Positions 22,682-30,552 of a stretch of DNA of 36,723 bases are shown piece by piece. The stretch covers positions 1-36,723 of IMG/VR virus record IMGVR_UViG_3300048927_000772; one strand, 5' to 3'. Within the stretch, counting starts at the first letter, position 1, and each line of letters starts with the position of its first letter. The notes below the pieces were generated by a model that ran no database searches, had not been told where the DNA came from, and saw nothing but the letters and a program-made list of their open reading frames with translations. The DNA comes from a virus. The translations under genes and the position numbers were made by a program.

Positions 22682-23326
22682 ATGAATACATCCATCCCAA
22701 ACAACGACATTCCGCGCCTGCTGCGCAATCTGATCCGTATTGGCACTGTTGCCGAGGTGGACTTAGTTGCTGGCACCTGTCGCGTCAACACCGGCGGCAA
22801 CGTCACCGACTGGTTGCACTGGTTGACCTCCCGCGCAGGGCGCGCACGTTCCTGGTGGGCACCGTCTACCGGTGAACAGGTATTGCTGTTTTGCCTGGGC
22901 GGTGAGCTGGATACCGCCTTTGTGATGCCGGGGGTTTTCTCTGATGACTTCCCCGCGCCGTCGGCATCAGCCGATGCCGTGCATGTCACGTTTCCTGACG
23001 GCGCGGTAATTGAGTACGAACCGAAAACCGGCACGCTGCTGGCAACTGGCATTAAATCCGCCACGGTGAACGCCTCGGACAAGGTGGCAGTCACTGCCCC
23101 GCTGATTACCTGCACGGCGAAAACGCGCATCACTCTCGACACGCCGGAAGTGGTCTGCACTAACAAACTCACCACCGCCACCATCGAGATTAAACAGGGC
23201 GGCACCCTAACCGGCAACCTCACCCATTCAGGCGGGAGCCTCACGTCAAACGGCGTGGTTGTTCATACCCATAAACACAGTGGCGTCCAGACGGGCGGCG
23301 GCAGTACCGGTACACCGACAACATAA
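22682..23326 (+). CDS. V: baseplate spike protein gpV
   Basis: 214 aa (P2 211). An N-terminal OB-like region (GTVAEVDLVAGTCRVNTGG), a middle with WWAPSTGEQVLLFCLGGELD, and a repeat-like C-terminal beta-helix ending with VVHTHKHSGV, whose HxH motif binds iron at the spike tip in P2. It punctures the outer membrane. The ribosome site is weak. Confidence 0.95.
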   Translation: MNTSIPNNDIPRLLRNLIRIGTVAEVDLVAGTCRVNTGGNVTDWLHWLTSRAGRARSWWAPSTGEQVLLFCLGGELDTAFVMPGVFSDDFPAPSASADAVHVTFPDGAVIEYEPKTGTLLATGIKSATVNASDKVAVTAPLITCTAKTRITLDTPEVVCTNKLTTATIEIKQGGTLTGNLTHSGGSLTSNGVVVHTHKHSGVQTGGGSTGTPTT

Positions 23327-23336
23327 AGAGGATTGT

Positions 23337-23468
23337 ATGAGTAAGAATCTAAGAGTTTATCTGTCTGTTTTCGCAGCAACGACAGCGGGCGTCATGCTGG
23401 CAAACGGGACGCCTGGCTGGTGGTTGGTGGGTGGTATTGGCCTCTATTTATTGTTCAAAAATGACTAA
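23337..23468 (+). CDS. 43-aa membrane protein between V and W
   Basis: The product runs from MSKNLRVYLSVFAATTAGVM through WWLVGGIGLYLLF with two short hydrophobic stretches. AGAGG lies 6 bases before the ATG and the stop overlaps the W start by eight bases, so it is probably translated. It is not part of the classical P2 gene list. Function unknown; possibly lysis-related or superinfection-related, but nothing in the sequence shows this. Confidence 0.65.
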   Translation: MSKNLRVYLSVFAATTAGVMLANGTPGWWLVGGIGLYLLFKND

Positions 23469-23811
23469 CGCGAAATACATCGGCCTGGCTCGCGACACGG
23501 GGCGCGGCGTCGAAGACCTGGCGCACATTCAGCAGTCGGTCAGCGACATTCTGCGCACGCCCGTCGGTTCCCGCGTCATGCGCCGTGACTATGGTTCACT
23601 GCTGTCTGAGCTGACTGACCGCCCGCAGAATGCGGCGCTGCGCCTGCAAATCATGGCGGCCTGTTACAGCGCGATCCTCAAGTGGGAGCCGCGCGTAAGC
23701 CTCACCGGCATCACCTTTGAAACGACGTTTGACGGGAAAGCGGTGGTGGAACTCACCGGCACCCGCAAAGACACGTCCGCCGCCATTTCCTTAACCCTAC
23801 CCGTGAGCTGA
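23461..23811 (+). CDS. W: baseplate wedge protein gpW (gp25-like)
   Basis: 116 aa (P2 115) from the ATG at 23461; the frame is open further upstream, but that would run through the small membrane gene. It contains QSVSDILRTPVGSRVMRRDY, the signature of the gpW/T4 gp25 baseplate family. It helps link baseplate to sheath. Confidence 0.94.
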   Translation: MTNAKYIGLARDTGRGVEDLAHIQQSVSDILRTPVGSRVMRRDYGSLLSELTDRPQNAALRLQIMAACYSAILKWEPRVSLTGITFETTFDGKAVVELTGTRKDTSAAISLTLPVS

Positions 23812-23814
23812 ATT

Positions 23815-24723
23815 ATGGCAACGATTGATCTCAGCCAGTTACCCGCCCCCGACGTGGTGGAGGTGCTGGATTACGAAATCCTCCTGGCGGAGCGCAAAGC
23901 CACGCTGGTCTCCTTGTATCCCGAAGACCAGCAGGCCGCGATTGCGCGCACGCTGACCCTGGAGTCTGAACCCATTGTGAAGCTGCTGGAGGAGAACGCT
24001 TACCGCGAAGTGATCCTGCGTCAGCGGGTTAACGAGGCGGCGCAGGCGGTCATGCTGGCCTATGCCAGCGGAACAGACCTGGACAACATCGCGGCGACGT
24101 TCAGCGTGGAGCGCCTGACCATCACACCTGCGGATACGGTCAGCGTGCCTGCTGTCGCAGCAGTGATGGAAAGCGATGCGGATTTGCGCATCCGGGCGCA
24201 GCAGGCGTTTGAAGGGCTGAGCGTGGCCGGTCCGGTCGGTTCCTATGAGTATCACGGGCGCTCGGCTGACGGGCGGGTGGCGGATATTTCGGTCATAAGT
24301 CCCTCGCCCGCCTGCGTGACGATTTCCGTGCTGGCACAGACCGGCAACGGCACCGCCCCCGCTGACCTGCTTGCGAAAGTGCAGGCCGCGCTCAATGACG
24401 AGAACGTCCGCCCCGTGGCCGACCGCGTGACCGTCCAGTCAGCAACCGTGGTGAATTACACCATTGACGCCGTGCTGTATCTGTTTCCGGGTCCGGAAGC
24501 CGAACCCATTCGCGAAGCCGCCGAAGCAAAACTGATTGCCTACACCACCGCGCAGCACCGGTTAGGCCGCGATATCCGGCTGTCCGCCATTTATGCCGCG
24601 CTGCACGTTGAGGGCGTCCAGCGCGTGGAGCTGAAAAGCCCCGCCGCTGACATCGAGCTGGATAAAACGCAGGCGTCATTCTGCACCGCGTACACCCTGA
24701 AAGTGGGCGGTTACGATGAGTGA
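23815..24723 (+). CDS. J: baseplate assembly protein gpJ
   Basis: 302 aa, the P2 gpJ length. The opening IDLSQLPAPDVVEVLDYEIL and the repeat-containing middle are typical. It is a wedge component to which gpI attaches. It starts 3 bases after W and overlaps I by 8 bases. Confidence 0.96.
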   Translation: MATIDLSQLPAPDVVEVLDYEILLAERKATLVSLYPEDQQAAIARTLTLESEPIVKLLEENAYREVILRQRVNEAAQAVMLAYASGTDLDNIAATFSVERLTITPADTVSVPAVAAVMESDADLRIRAQQAFEGLSVAGPVGSYEYHGRSADGRVADISVISPSPACVTISVLAQTGNGTAPADLLAKVQAALNDENVRPVADRVTVQSATVVNYTIDAVLYLFPGPEAEPIREAAEAKLIAYTTAQHRLGRDIRLSAIYAALHVEGVQRVELKSPAADIELDKTQASFCTAYTLKVGGYDE

Positions 24724-25243
24724 TCGCCTGCTGCCTGTCGGTTCCTCGGCTCTTGAAGTTGCCGCCGCCGAGGCCTGCGCCGCGCTTGAAAACGTGCCGG
24801 TGCCGCTGCGGCAGCTTTGGGATCCGCTGACCTGTCCGGCGAAGTTTTTGCCTTACCTGGCGTGGGCGCTGTCGGTTGACCGCTGGGATGAAAACTGGCC
24901 TGTCGCTACCAAGCGCCGCGTGATCCAGTCGGCCTGGTTCATTCACTGCCATAAAGGAACCATTGGTGCTATCCGGCGCGTGGTGGAGCCGCTCGGCTAC
25001 CTGATTAACGTGACCGAATGGTGGGAAACGAATGACGAACCCGGCACGTTTCGCCTGGATATCGGCGTGCTGGAAACCGGCATCACCGAAGACATGTATT
25101 TGGAGATGGAGCGGCTTATTGCTGACGCCAAACCGGCCAGCCGCCATCTGATTGGCCTGACCATCACCCAGGATATCAAAGGCGATGTTTACACCGGCGC
25201 GGCGCACTACCTGGGCGAGCTGCTGACCGTTTACCCCGCATAA
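24716..25243 (+). CDS. I: tail/baseplate protein gpI
   Basis: 175 aa (P2 176). The segment LPYLAWALSVDRWDENWP and the C-terminal DIKGDVYTGAAHYLGE are diagnostic for the gpI family, which connects the baseplate wedge with the tail fibre. Confidence 0.96.
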   Translation: MSDRLLPVGSSALEVAAAEACAALENVPVPLRQLWDPLTCPAKFLPYLAWALSVDRWDENWPVATKRRVIQSAWFIHCHKGTIGAIRRVVEPLGYLINVTEWWETNDEPGTFRLDIGVLETGITEDMYLEMERLIADAKPASRHLIGLTITQDIKGDVYTGAAHYLGELLTVYPA

Positions 25244-25252
25244 GAGGACGAT

Positions 25253-27439
25253 ATGAGCACATTTAAATCCGTTGTCACCACGCTTGGACAGTCGCGCATT
25301 GCGGCAGCCATTGCGGCGGGGACTGACATCAATATCACGCAGTTGGCCGTCGGTGACGGCAACGGCAAAGCGACCACGCCGGTTGCCACGCAGACAAAAC
25401 TGGTTAAAGAGGTGTACCGCACGCAGCTCAACTCCTTAAAGCTGGATCCGACTCACGGAAACTGGGTCATTGCTGAGGCGGTGATTTCTGCGAGCGTCGG
25501 CGGCTTCTGGATGCGCGAAATGGGTCTGTTTGCCGACGACGGCACGCTGATTGCCGTGTGCAACATGGCGGACACTTACAAGCCAACTTTGGCGGAAGGT
25601 TCAGGGCGCACGCAAACTTTACGGATGGTGATTGCGGTCAGTAACACCGAGGCCATCAGCCTGCTGATCGACGACTCGGTGATTATGGCCACCGAGCAGT
25701 ATGTGAATGACCTGCTGGCCGCACATGAAAAATCCCGCAACCACCCCGACGGCACGCTGACGGCAAAGGGATTTGTCCAGCTTAACAGCTCGGTCAGCAG
25801 TACCAGCGAAGCGCTGGCCGCCACGCCCAAAGCGGTCAAGGCCGCCAACGACAATGCCAATAGCCGCGTGCCGTCCACCCGTAAGGTGAACAATAAAGCG
25901 CTGAGCGCTGACATTACCCTGACGGCGGCGGACGTGGGGGCGCTGCCTGTGGCGTCCGCCGTTCTCGGCACCGCGAATATCAATACGCTGAATCTGGCAA
26001 ACATCGGGGTTTACGTGCAGAGCACCGGCGCGAATGCCACCGTCGCCAATGGCTACCCGGCCGGTTCACAGGCGGCGGGCGTGCTGGAGGTTATCCCCGC
26101 GTCCTGGACGGGCGGCGTGCTGCAGCGTTACACCGTGCAAAATACCGGCATGGTGTGGACGCGTGCGCTGAATGCGTCCTGGAATGGCGCGGACGGACCC
26201 TGGCGTGACTGGGTGCAGGCCAGCGCGGTGAATTCCGTCACGGTGCCGTCGGCCATCCTGACAACCACGGATATTAATACCCTGGGCTTTGCCAGCGGAG
26301 CCGGAAGTGCCGCCCTGTACGCGCAGCCTAAAAATGCCAACGCCACGGCGGCGTTGCACTATCCGCAAGGCATTGCAGGCACGCTGTACGTCACACCAAG
26401 CGCCTACGGCTGTCAGCAGATGTACGTCACGTTCACCGGCAATATCTGGAATCGCGGATTGTCCGCTGACTGGAACGGCGTGGATGGTCCCTGGAAAGAG
26501 TGGGTGCCGACGTACAGCGCGAATAACAAACCCACTGCCGCCGACGTGGGCGCATGGACGGCCGCGCAAAGCGCCGCCAGTGAAAAGGCGCTGTCTGATG
26601 AAATTGCGACGGCCTTTAAAATTCGCGCCAATTTAACTGCGACGGACTCGCCCAACGCGCTGCATGGCACGGCTATGCTAGGGCATTACGGCGTCCCAGG
26701 TGCCGCCGCCGCGACCACGGATAAAGGCTATCCGATGAACGGGTTTGTCGGCGTAATTTTCGTGACCTGGGGACCGAATGCGACGCAGCAGATTGCCTTT
26801 AACAACAACGGACGACAGTTTACCCGTGGCGCGTCGGGGGCATGGAACGGCGTCGATGGTCCGTGGACGGCCTGGAATGAAATTTACTGCCAGGCCAACA
26901 AGCCGACACCGGCAGACGTCGGCGCATTACCGGCAGGCGGGACGGCCGTCGCGGCGACCAAACTCGCCACTGCCCGCAAGATTGCCGGTGTGGCCTTTGA
27001 TGGCACTGCGGATATCAATCTCAGTAACGCGAATGTCGGGCTGGGGAATGTCGGGAACTTTACCGCCGTGCAGCAAGGCGGCGGTGCCGGTATGCAGTCC
27101 AATAAAGTCTATATCGGCTGGACGGGATCAAGGGTCAAAATTCAGGTGGATGCGTCGGATATGGGGGAGGTTTACACCACCAATTTCCCGCCGCCGCAGC
27201 GCGATAGCTATACAAAGGCTGAATCCGACGGGCGATTCGTTTACGACTTACAGCGCGGCAGTCAGGCGCTGGAGAATGCAGGCTGGACAACACAAACAGG
27301 CTGGGAAGCTCCGACGGGTTGCTTTATGACGGGCTTAAGTGTCAGGCCGGATTTGGGGGACGCCCGCACGCTGGGGAAATATTACCGCGCGTTAATGGTA
27401 CGAACGGCCAGCGGAAGCTGGCGACAGGTAGGTAACTAA
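25253..27439 (+). CDS. H: tail fibre protein gpH with pyocin-knob repeats
   Basis: 728 aa. The N-terminal ~150 residues (FKSVVTTLGQSRIAAAIAAG) are the conserved P2 gpH attachment domain. Then come three copies of a ~70-aa pyocin-knob-like unit, each ending in (A/S)xWNGxDGPWxxW: about residues 250-310, 350-408 and 480-545. They are joined by linkers of the type NKPTAADVGA. The C-terminal ~90 residues (PPPQRDSYTKAESDGRFVYD, then LGDARTLGKYYRALMVR) form the receptor-binding tip. It is specific for this lineage and determines host range. The chaperone gene follows directly. Confidence 0.93.
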   Translation: MSTFKSVVTTLGQSRIAAAIAAGTDINITQLAVGDGNGKATTPVATQTKLVKEVYRTQLNSLKLDPTHGNWVIAEAVISASVGGFWMREMGLFADDGTLIAVCNMADTYKPTLAEGSGRTQTLRMVIAVSNTEAISLLIDDSVIMATEQYVNDLLAAHEKSRNHPDGTLTAKGFVQLNSSVSSTSEALAATPKAVKAANDNANSRVPSTRKVNNKALSADITLTAADVGALPVASAVLGTANINTLNLANIGVYVQSTGANATVANGYPAGSQAAGVLEVIPASWTGGVLQRYTVQNTGMVWTRALNASWNGADGPWRDWVQASAVNSVTVPSAILTTTDINTLGFASGAGSAALYAQPKNANATAALHYPQGIAGTLYVTPSAYGCQQMYVTFTGNIWNRGLSADWNGVDGPWKEWVPTYSANNKPTAADVGAWTAAQSAASEKALSDEIATAFKIRANLTATDSPNALHGTAMLGHYGVPGAAAATTDKGYPMNGFVGVIFVTWGPNATQQIAFNNNGRQFTRGASGAWNGVDGPWTAWNEIYCQANKPTPADVGALPAGGTAVAATKLATARKIAGVAFDGTADINLSNANVGLGNVGNFTAVQQGGGAGMQSNKVYIGWTGSRVKIQVDASDMGEVYTTNFPPPQRDSYTKAESDGRFVYDLQRGSQALENAGWTTQTGWEAPTGCFMTGLSVRPDLGDARTLGKYYRALMVRTASGSWRQVGN

Positions 27440-27440
27440 C

Positions 27441-27959
27441 ATGATTACATTTAAAAATATCAAAATGACCCGACAGGTTTTAGAAGAGGGTTTGCCGCTG
27501 CCGGTGCTCTATTTTGAAGATGAGAACGGCATGGACTGGTACGAACTGCGGGATCGAGAATGGCAGGGAGAAAACTGTTTTATCGCCGTCGGCGCTGACG
27601 GTTTTGTTTCCACCTGGGCGGAAAATCCCAACTTTTTAACGCTGTCCGAAGGCGTCAGCATTTACGAACTGGATACCGCCGCGTTGCCGGAGGATATCAG
27701 CACGCTGGCGTACCGCTATCAGGACGGCCAGTTTATTCCGTTCGTGCAGCCCGCTGCTGAGGTGGCTGAGCAACGCAAAAGTGCACTGCTCAGCCAGGCC
27801 GCCGCCGCCATTGCGCCTTTGCAGGATGCCGTTGATATCGATGACGTGACTGACGCAGAACGGGAGCACCTGAAAGCCTGGAAGACATTCCGCGTGGCGC
27901 TGAATCGCCTGGATTTATCCGCTGCGCCGGATATCGACTGGCCTGCTGTACCTGAATAA
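27441..27959 (+). CDS. G: tail fibre assembly chaperone (gpG-like)
   Basis: 172 aa (P2 gpG about 175). It has the Caudo_TAP layout: N-terminal MITFKNIKMTRQVLEEGLPL followed by PVLYFEDENG, and the C-terminal HLKAWKTFRVALNRLDL. It helps the fibre fold and trimerise. It starts one base after H. Confidence 0.92.
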   Translation: MITFKNIKMTRQVLEEGLPLPVLYFEDENGMDWYELRDREWQGENCFIAVGADGFVSTWAENPNFLTLSEGVSIYELDTAALPEDISTLAYRYQDGQFIPFVQPAAEVAEQRKSALLSQAAAAIAPLQDAVDIDDVTDAEREHLKAWKTFRVALNRLDLSAAPDIDWPAVPE

Positions 27960-27960
27960 A

Positions 27961-27981
27961 TTGATCGCTGAAAACGATCAA
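27961..27981. other. stem-loop after the tail fibre chaperone
   Basis: TTGATCG / CGATCAA (7-bp stem, 7-base loop) begins one base after the G stop, with a third related copy TTGATCA at 27992. There is no T-run, so it may stabilise mRNA or be a recombination scar rather than terminate. Confidence 0.4.
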
Positions 27982-28064
27982 TGACGGAGAATTGATCAGT
28001 AGTAACTATTTGAACATGTCCCGCCGATGTCCAAGGATATCCCCAGACTATTCAGGAGGATGAA

Positions 28065-28208
28065 ATGGAATTAAATAAAGAGGAAGCGGAGATTATCGCG
28101 GGATTTCTGGCGGCCAACTGGTCTGCCTTTTCACAGGTTGCTGAGGACGTGATGACCGTCAGCGCCCTGCACCGGCTGGCTGAAAAGTTGGGACTCGACA
28201 GCGCCTGA
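28065..28208 (+). CDS. 47-aa hypothetical protein between G and FI
   Basis: The product MELNKEEAEIIAGFLAANWS continues to LHRLAEKLGLDSA; it is acidic at first and helical. It has a strong ribosome site (CAGGAGG) and is followed by a clear terminator. It lies where P2 carries fun(Z), but shows no likeness to it. No family recognised. Confidence 0.65.
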   Translation: MELNKEEAEIIAGFLAANWSAFSQVAEDVMTVSALHRLAEKLGLDSA

Positions 28209-28236
28209 CCCCACGACCTTCCTCAGAACACCCACT

Positions 28237-28256
28237 GCCCCGAAAGGGGCTTTTTT
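28237..28256 (+). terminator. intrinsic terminator of the V-G operon
   Basis: GCCCC-GAAA-GGGGC followed by six T's: a stable 5-bp GC stem with a GNRA-type loop, directly before the FI late promoter. Confidence 0.93.
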
Positions 28257-28275
28257 GTCTCTGGCTTTCCCACGT

Positions 28276-28293
28276 TGTGCCATTTCCCACACA
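28276..28293 (+). promoter_or_regulatory. Ogr-binding site of the FI late promoter
   Basis: TGT-GCCATTTCCCAC-ACA is an exact TGT-N12-ACA element, as bound by P2 Ogr near -55. A start about 55 bases downstream falls near 28340, 25 bases before FI. Confidence 0.75.
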
Positions 28294-28364
28294 CCCCGCC
28301 CCCCGTGCCTGATTGTTCCCAACACGCGATGATTGATTGGCTTATTAATCACAGGAAAAACACC

Positions 28365-29534
28365 ATGGCTGATTATCATCACGGTGTGCGCGTTGTTGAA
28401 ATCAATGACGGCACCCGCGTTATCTCCACCGTTTCCACCGCCATCATCGGGATGGTTTGTACCGCAGAGGATGCTGACGCCGACGCGTTCCCCCTCGATA
28501 CGCCGGTGCTCATTACCAACGTGCTGACCGCCGCCGGTAAGGCCGGTAAAACCGGCACGCTGCGCGCCTCCCTGATGGCTATCGCCAACCAGGCTAAACC
28601 GGTTGTTGTCGTGGTGCGTGTAGCACAAGGCGAGACCGAGGCGGAAACCACCTCCAACATCATCGGCGGCTCAGACGACACCGGCATGTATACCGGCATG
28701 AAAGCCCTGCTGTCCGCCCAGACTGAACTCGGCGTAAAGCCGCGCATTCTGGGCGTGCCGGGTCTGGATAATCAGGAAGTCGCGACGGCGCTTGCCGCCG
28801 TCTGTCAGCAACTGCGCGCCTTCGGCTACGTCAGCGCATACGGCTGTAAAACCGTATCGGATGCCATTAAGTACCGCGACAATTTCAGCCAGCGTGAGCT
28901 GATGGTGGTCTGGCCGGATTTCGTATCCTGGAACACCGCCACCAACGCCAGCGACATCGCCCCCGCGACGGCTTACGCCCTCGGCCTGCGTGCCAAAATC
29001 GACGTGGAAACCGGCTGGCATAAAACGCTTTCGAACGTCGGGATCAACGGCGTCACCGGCCTGTCGGCGAGCGTCTATTGGGATTTGCAGACCCCCGGCA
29101 CCGATGCCGACCTGCTGAACCAGGCGTGCGTCACCACCCTTATCCGCAAGGACGGCTTTAAGTTCTGGGGGCAGCGCACCTGCTCGGATGATCCGCTGTT
29201 CCTGTTTGAGAACTACACCCGCACCGCGCAGGTGCTGGCGGACACGATGGCGGAAGCGCACCTGTGGGCGATGGACAGGCCAATGACCCCGACGCTTATC
29301 AAGGACATGATTGCGGGCATTAACGCCAAACTGCGCGAAATGAAAACCGCCGGTCTGATCATTGACGGCACCTGCTGGTATGACGCGGAAGCGAACACCG
29401 TTGAAACCCTGAAAGCAGGCAAGCTGTTTATTGATTACGACTATACGCCGGTGCCGCCGCTGGAAGATTTAACCCTGCGTCAGCGCATCACCGACCAGTA
29501 CCTGGCGACGTTTGCCACAGCCATCAACAGCTAA
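28365..29534 (+). CDS. FI: tail sheath protein gpFI
   Basis: 389 aa (P2 396) from the ATG at 28365; the open frame extends 30 codons further but that part overlaps the promoter. ADYHHGVRVVEINDGTRVIS at the start and FIDYDYTPVPPLEDLTLRQR near the end are signature regions. It forms the contractile sheath. Confidence 0.97.
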   Translation: MADYHHGVRVVEINDGTRVISTVSTAIIGMVCTAEDADADAFPLDTPVLITNVLTAAGKAGKTGTLRASLMAIANQAKPVVVVVRVAQGETEAETTSNIIGGSDDTGMYTGMKALLSAQTELGVKPRILGVPGLDNQEVATALAAVCQQLRAFGYVSAYGCKTVSDAIKYRDNFSQRELMVVWPDFVSWNTATNASDIAPATAYALGLRAKIDVETGWHKTLSNVGINGVTGLSASVYWDLQTPGTDADLLNQACVTTLIRKDGFKFWGQRTCSDDPLFLFENYTRTAQVLADTMAEAHLWAMDRPMTPTLIKDMIAGINAKLREMKTAGLIIDGTCWYDAEANTVETLKAGKLFIDYDYTPVPPLEDLTLRQRITDQYLATFATAINS

Positions 29535-29547
29535 GAGGCGCTAAAAC

Positions 29548-30057
29548 ATGGCACTGCCTAAGAAACTGAAATACCTGAACCTGTTTAACGACGGGAACAG
29601 CTACCTCGGCACGGTCAGCGCGCTGACGCTGCCGAAGCTGACCCGCAAGCTGGAAAACTATCGCGGCGGCGGCATGACCGGTTCCGCCGCCATTGATTTC
29701 GGCCTGGACGACGACGCGCTGACCTTTGAGTGGACGGTGGGCGGACTGGATGAATTGGTGTTGCAGCAGTGGGGCGCGGTCGATGCCGTGCCGCTGCGCT
29801 TTGCCGGTTCCTTCCAGCGCGACGACACCGGCGACACCTCCGCCGTGGAAGTCACCTTGCGCGGACGTCATAAAGAGATGGATTTCGGCGAGTACAAGCA
29901 GGGTGAAGACACCGAAACCAAAATCACTACCCAATGCACCTATTTCAAGCTGGTAATTGACGGCAAAGACGTGATTGAAGTCGATACCGTGAACATGGTG
30001 GAAATCGTCGGCGGCGTTGACCGCGTGGCACAGCACCGCAAAAACATCGGCCTGTAA
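29548..30057 (+). CDS. FII: tail tube protein gpFII
   Basis: 169 aa (P2 172). ALPKKLKYLNLFNDGNSYLG at the start is diagnostic. It polymerises into the inner tube within the sheath. Made in large amounts; a hairpin follows it. Confidence 0.97.
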   Translation: MALPKKLKYLNLFNDGNSYLGTVSALTLPKLTRKLENYRGGGMTGSAAIDFGLDDDALTFEWTVGGLDELVLQQWGAVDAVPLRFAGSFQRDDTGDTSAVEVTLRGRHKEMDFGEYKQGEDTETKITTQCTYFKLVIDGKDVIEVDTVNMVEIVGGVDRVAQHRKNIGL

Positions 30058-30066
30058 CCCGTAACC

Positions 30067-30085
30067 CGCGCCGGACACCGGCGCG
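30067..30085 (+). other. GC-rich hairpin between FII and E
   Basis: CGCGCCGG-ACA-CCGGCGCG-like inverted repeat with an 8-bp stem and 3-base loop and no T-run. It lies between the abundant sheath/tube genes and the low-level E-T genes, so it may protect the upstream mRNA or attenuate transcription. Confidence 0.5.
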
Positions 30086-30115
30086 AAACCTCACCTTTGA
30101 AGAAGAGACACCGCT

Positions 30116-30397
30116 ATGTCAGAACACAATGAAAACATCGTAATCCTGGAAGAGCCGATCAAACGCGGCGATACCCTGATCGACCAGGTTGAAATCATCA
30201 AACCGAACGCCGGACACCTGCGCGGGATTGGCCTCGCCTCCCTGGCGAATGCCGACGTTGACGCGCTGACCGTCATTCTGCCGCGCATTACCGTGCCGAA
30301 CCTCACCGCCCAGGACTGCAAAAGCCTGAACCTGCCCGACCTGATTGCCATGGCGGGCAAGGTGATTGGTTTTTTATCGCCGAAATCGGAACAGTAA
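30116..30397 (+). CDS. E: tail assembly protein gpE
   Basis: 93 aa (P2 91). The product begins MSEHNENIVILEEPIKRGDT and is acidic. It is the shorter of two products; a slippery site near its end yields gpE+E'. These act like lambda gpG and gpGT, chaperones of the tape measure protein. Confidence 0.93.
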   Translation: MSEHNENIVILEEPIKRGDTLIDQVEIIKPNAGHLRGIGLASLANADVDALTVILPRITVPNLTAQDCKSLNLPDLIAMAGKVIGFLSPKSEQ

Positions 30398-30552
30398 AAC
30401 TTCCTGCGGCACTGACCGTTGATGACCTGATGGCGGACGTGGCGGTGATTTTTCACTGGCCGCCGTCAGAACTGAACCCGATGACGCTGACCGAGCTGCT
30501 GGTGTGGCGTCATAAGGCCATGCAGCGCAGCGGAGCCACCGACAGTGAGTAA
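30116..30552 (+). CDS. E': gpE+E' by -1 ribosomal frameshift
   Basis: At 30370-30376 the sequence T-TTT-TTA fits the X-XXY-YYZ slippery rule in the E frame. Slipping by -1 continues as IAEIGTVKLPAALTVDDLMA and on through HWPPSELNPMTLTELLVWRH to the stop at 30550-30552, giving a product of about 145 aa. In P2 the same gene pair uses a programmed -1 shift at a T-run. The E' part is the gpT-binding extension and overlaps the T start by eight bases. Confidence 0.9.

Noticed and set aside
28275-28364. N-terminal 30-residue extension of the tail sheath
   Set aside because: It covers the Ogr site and promoter; the known family start is at the ATG 28365.
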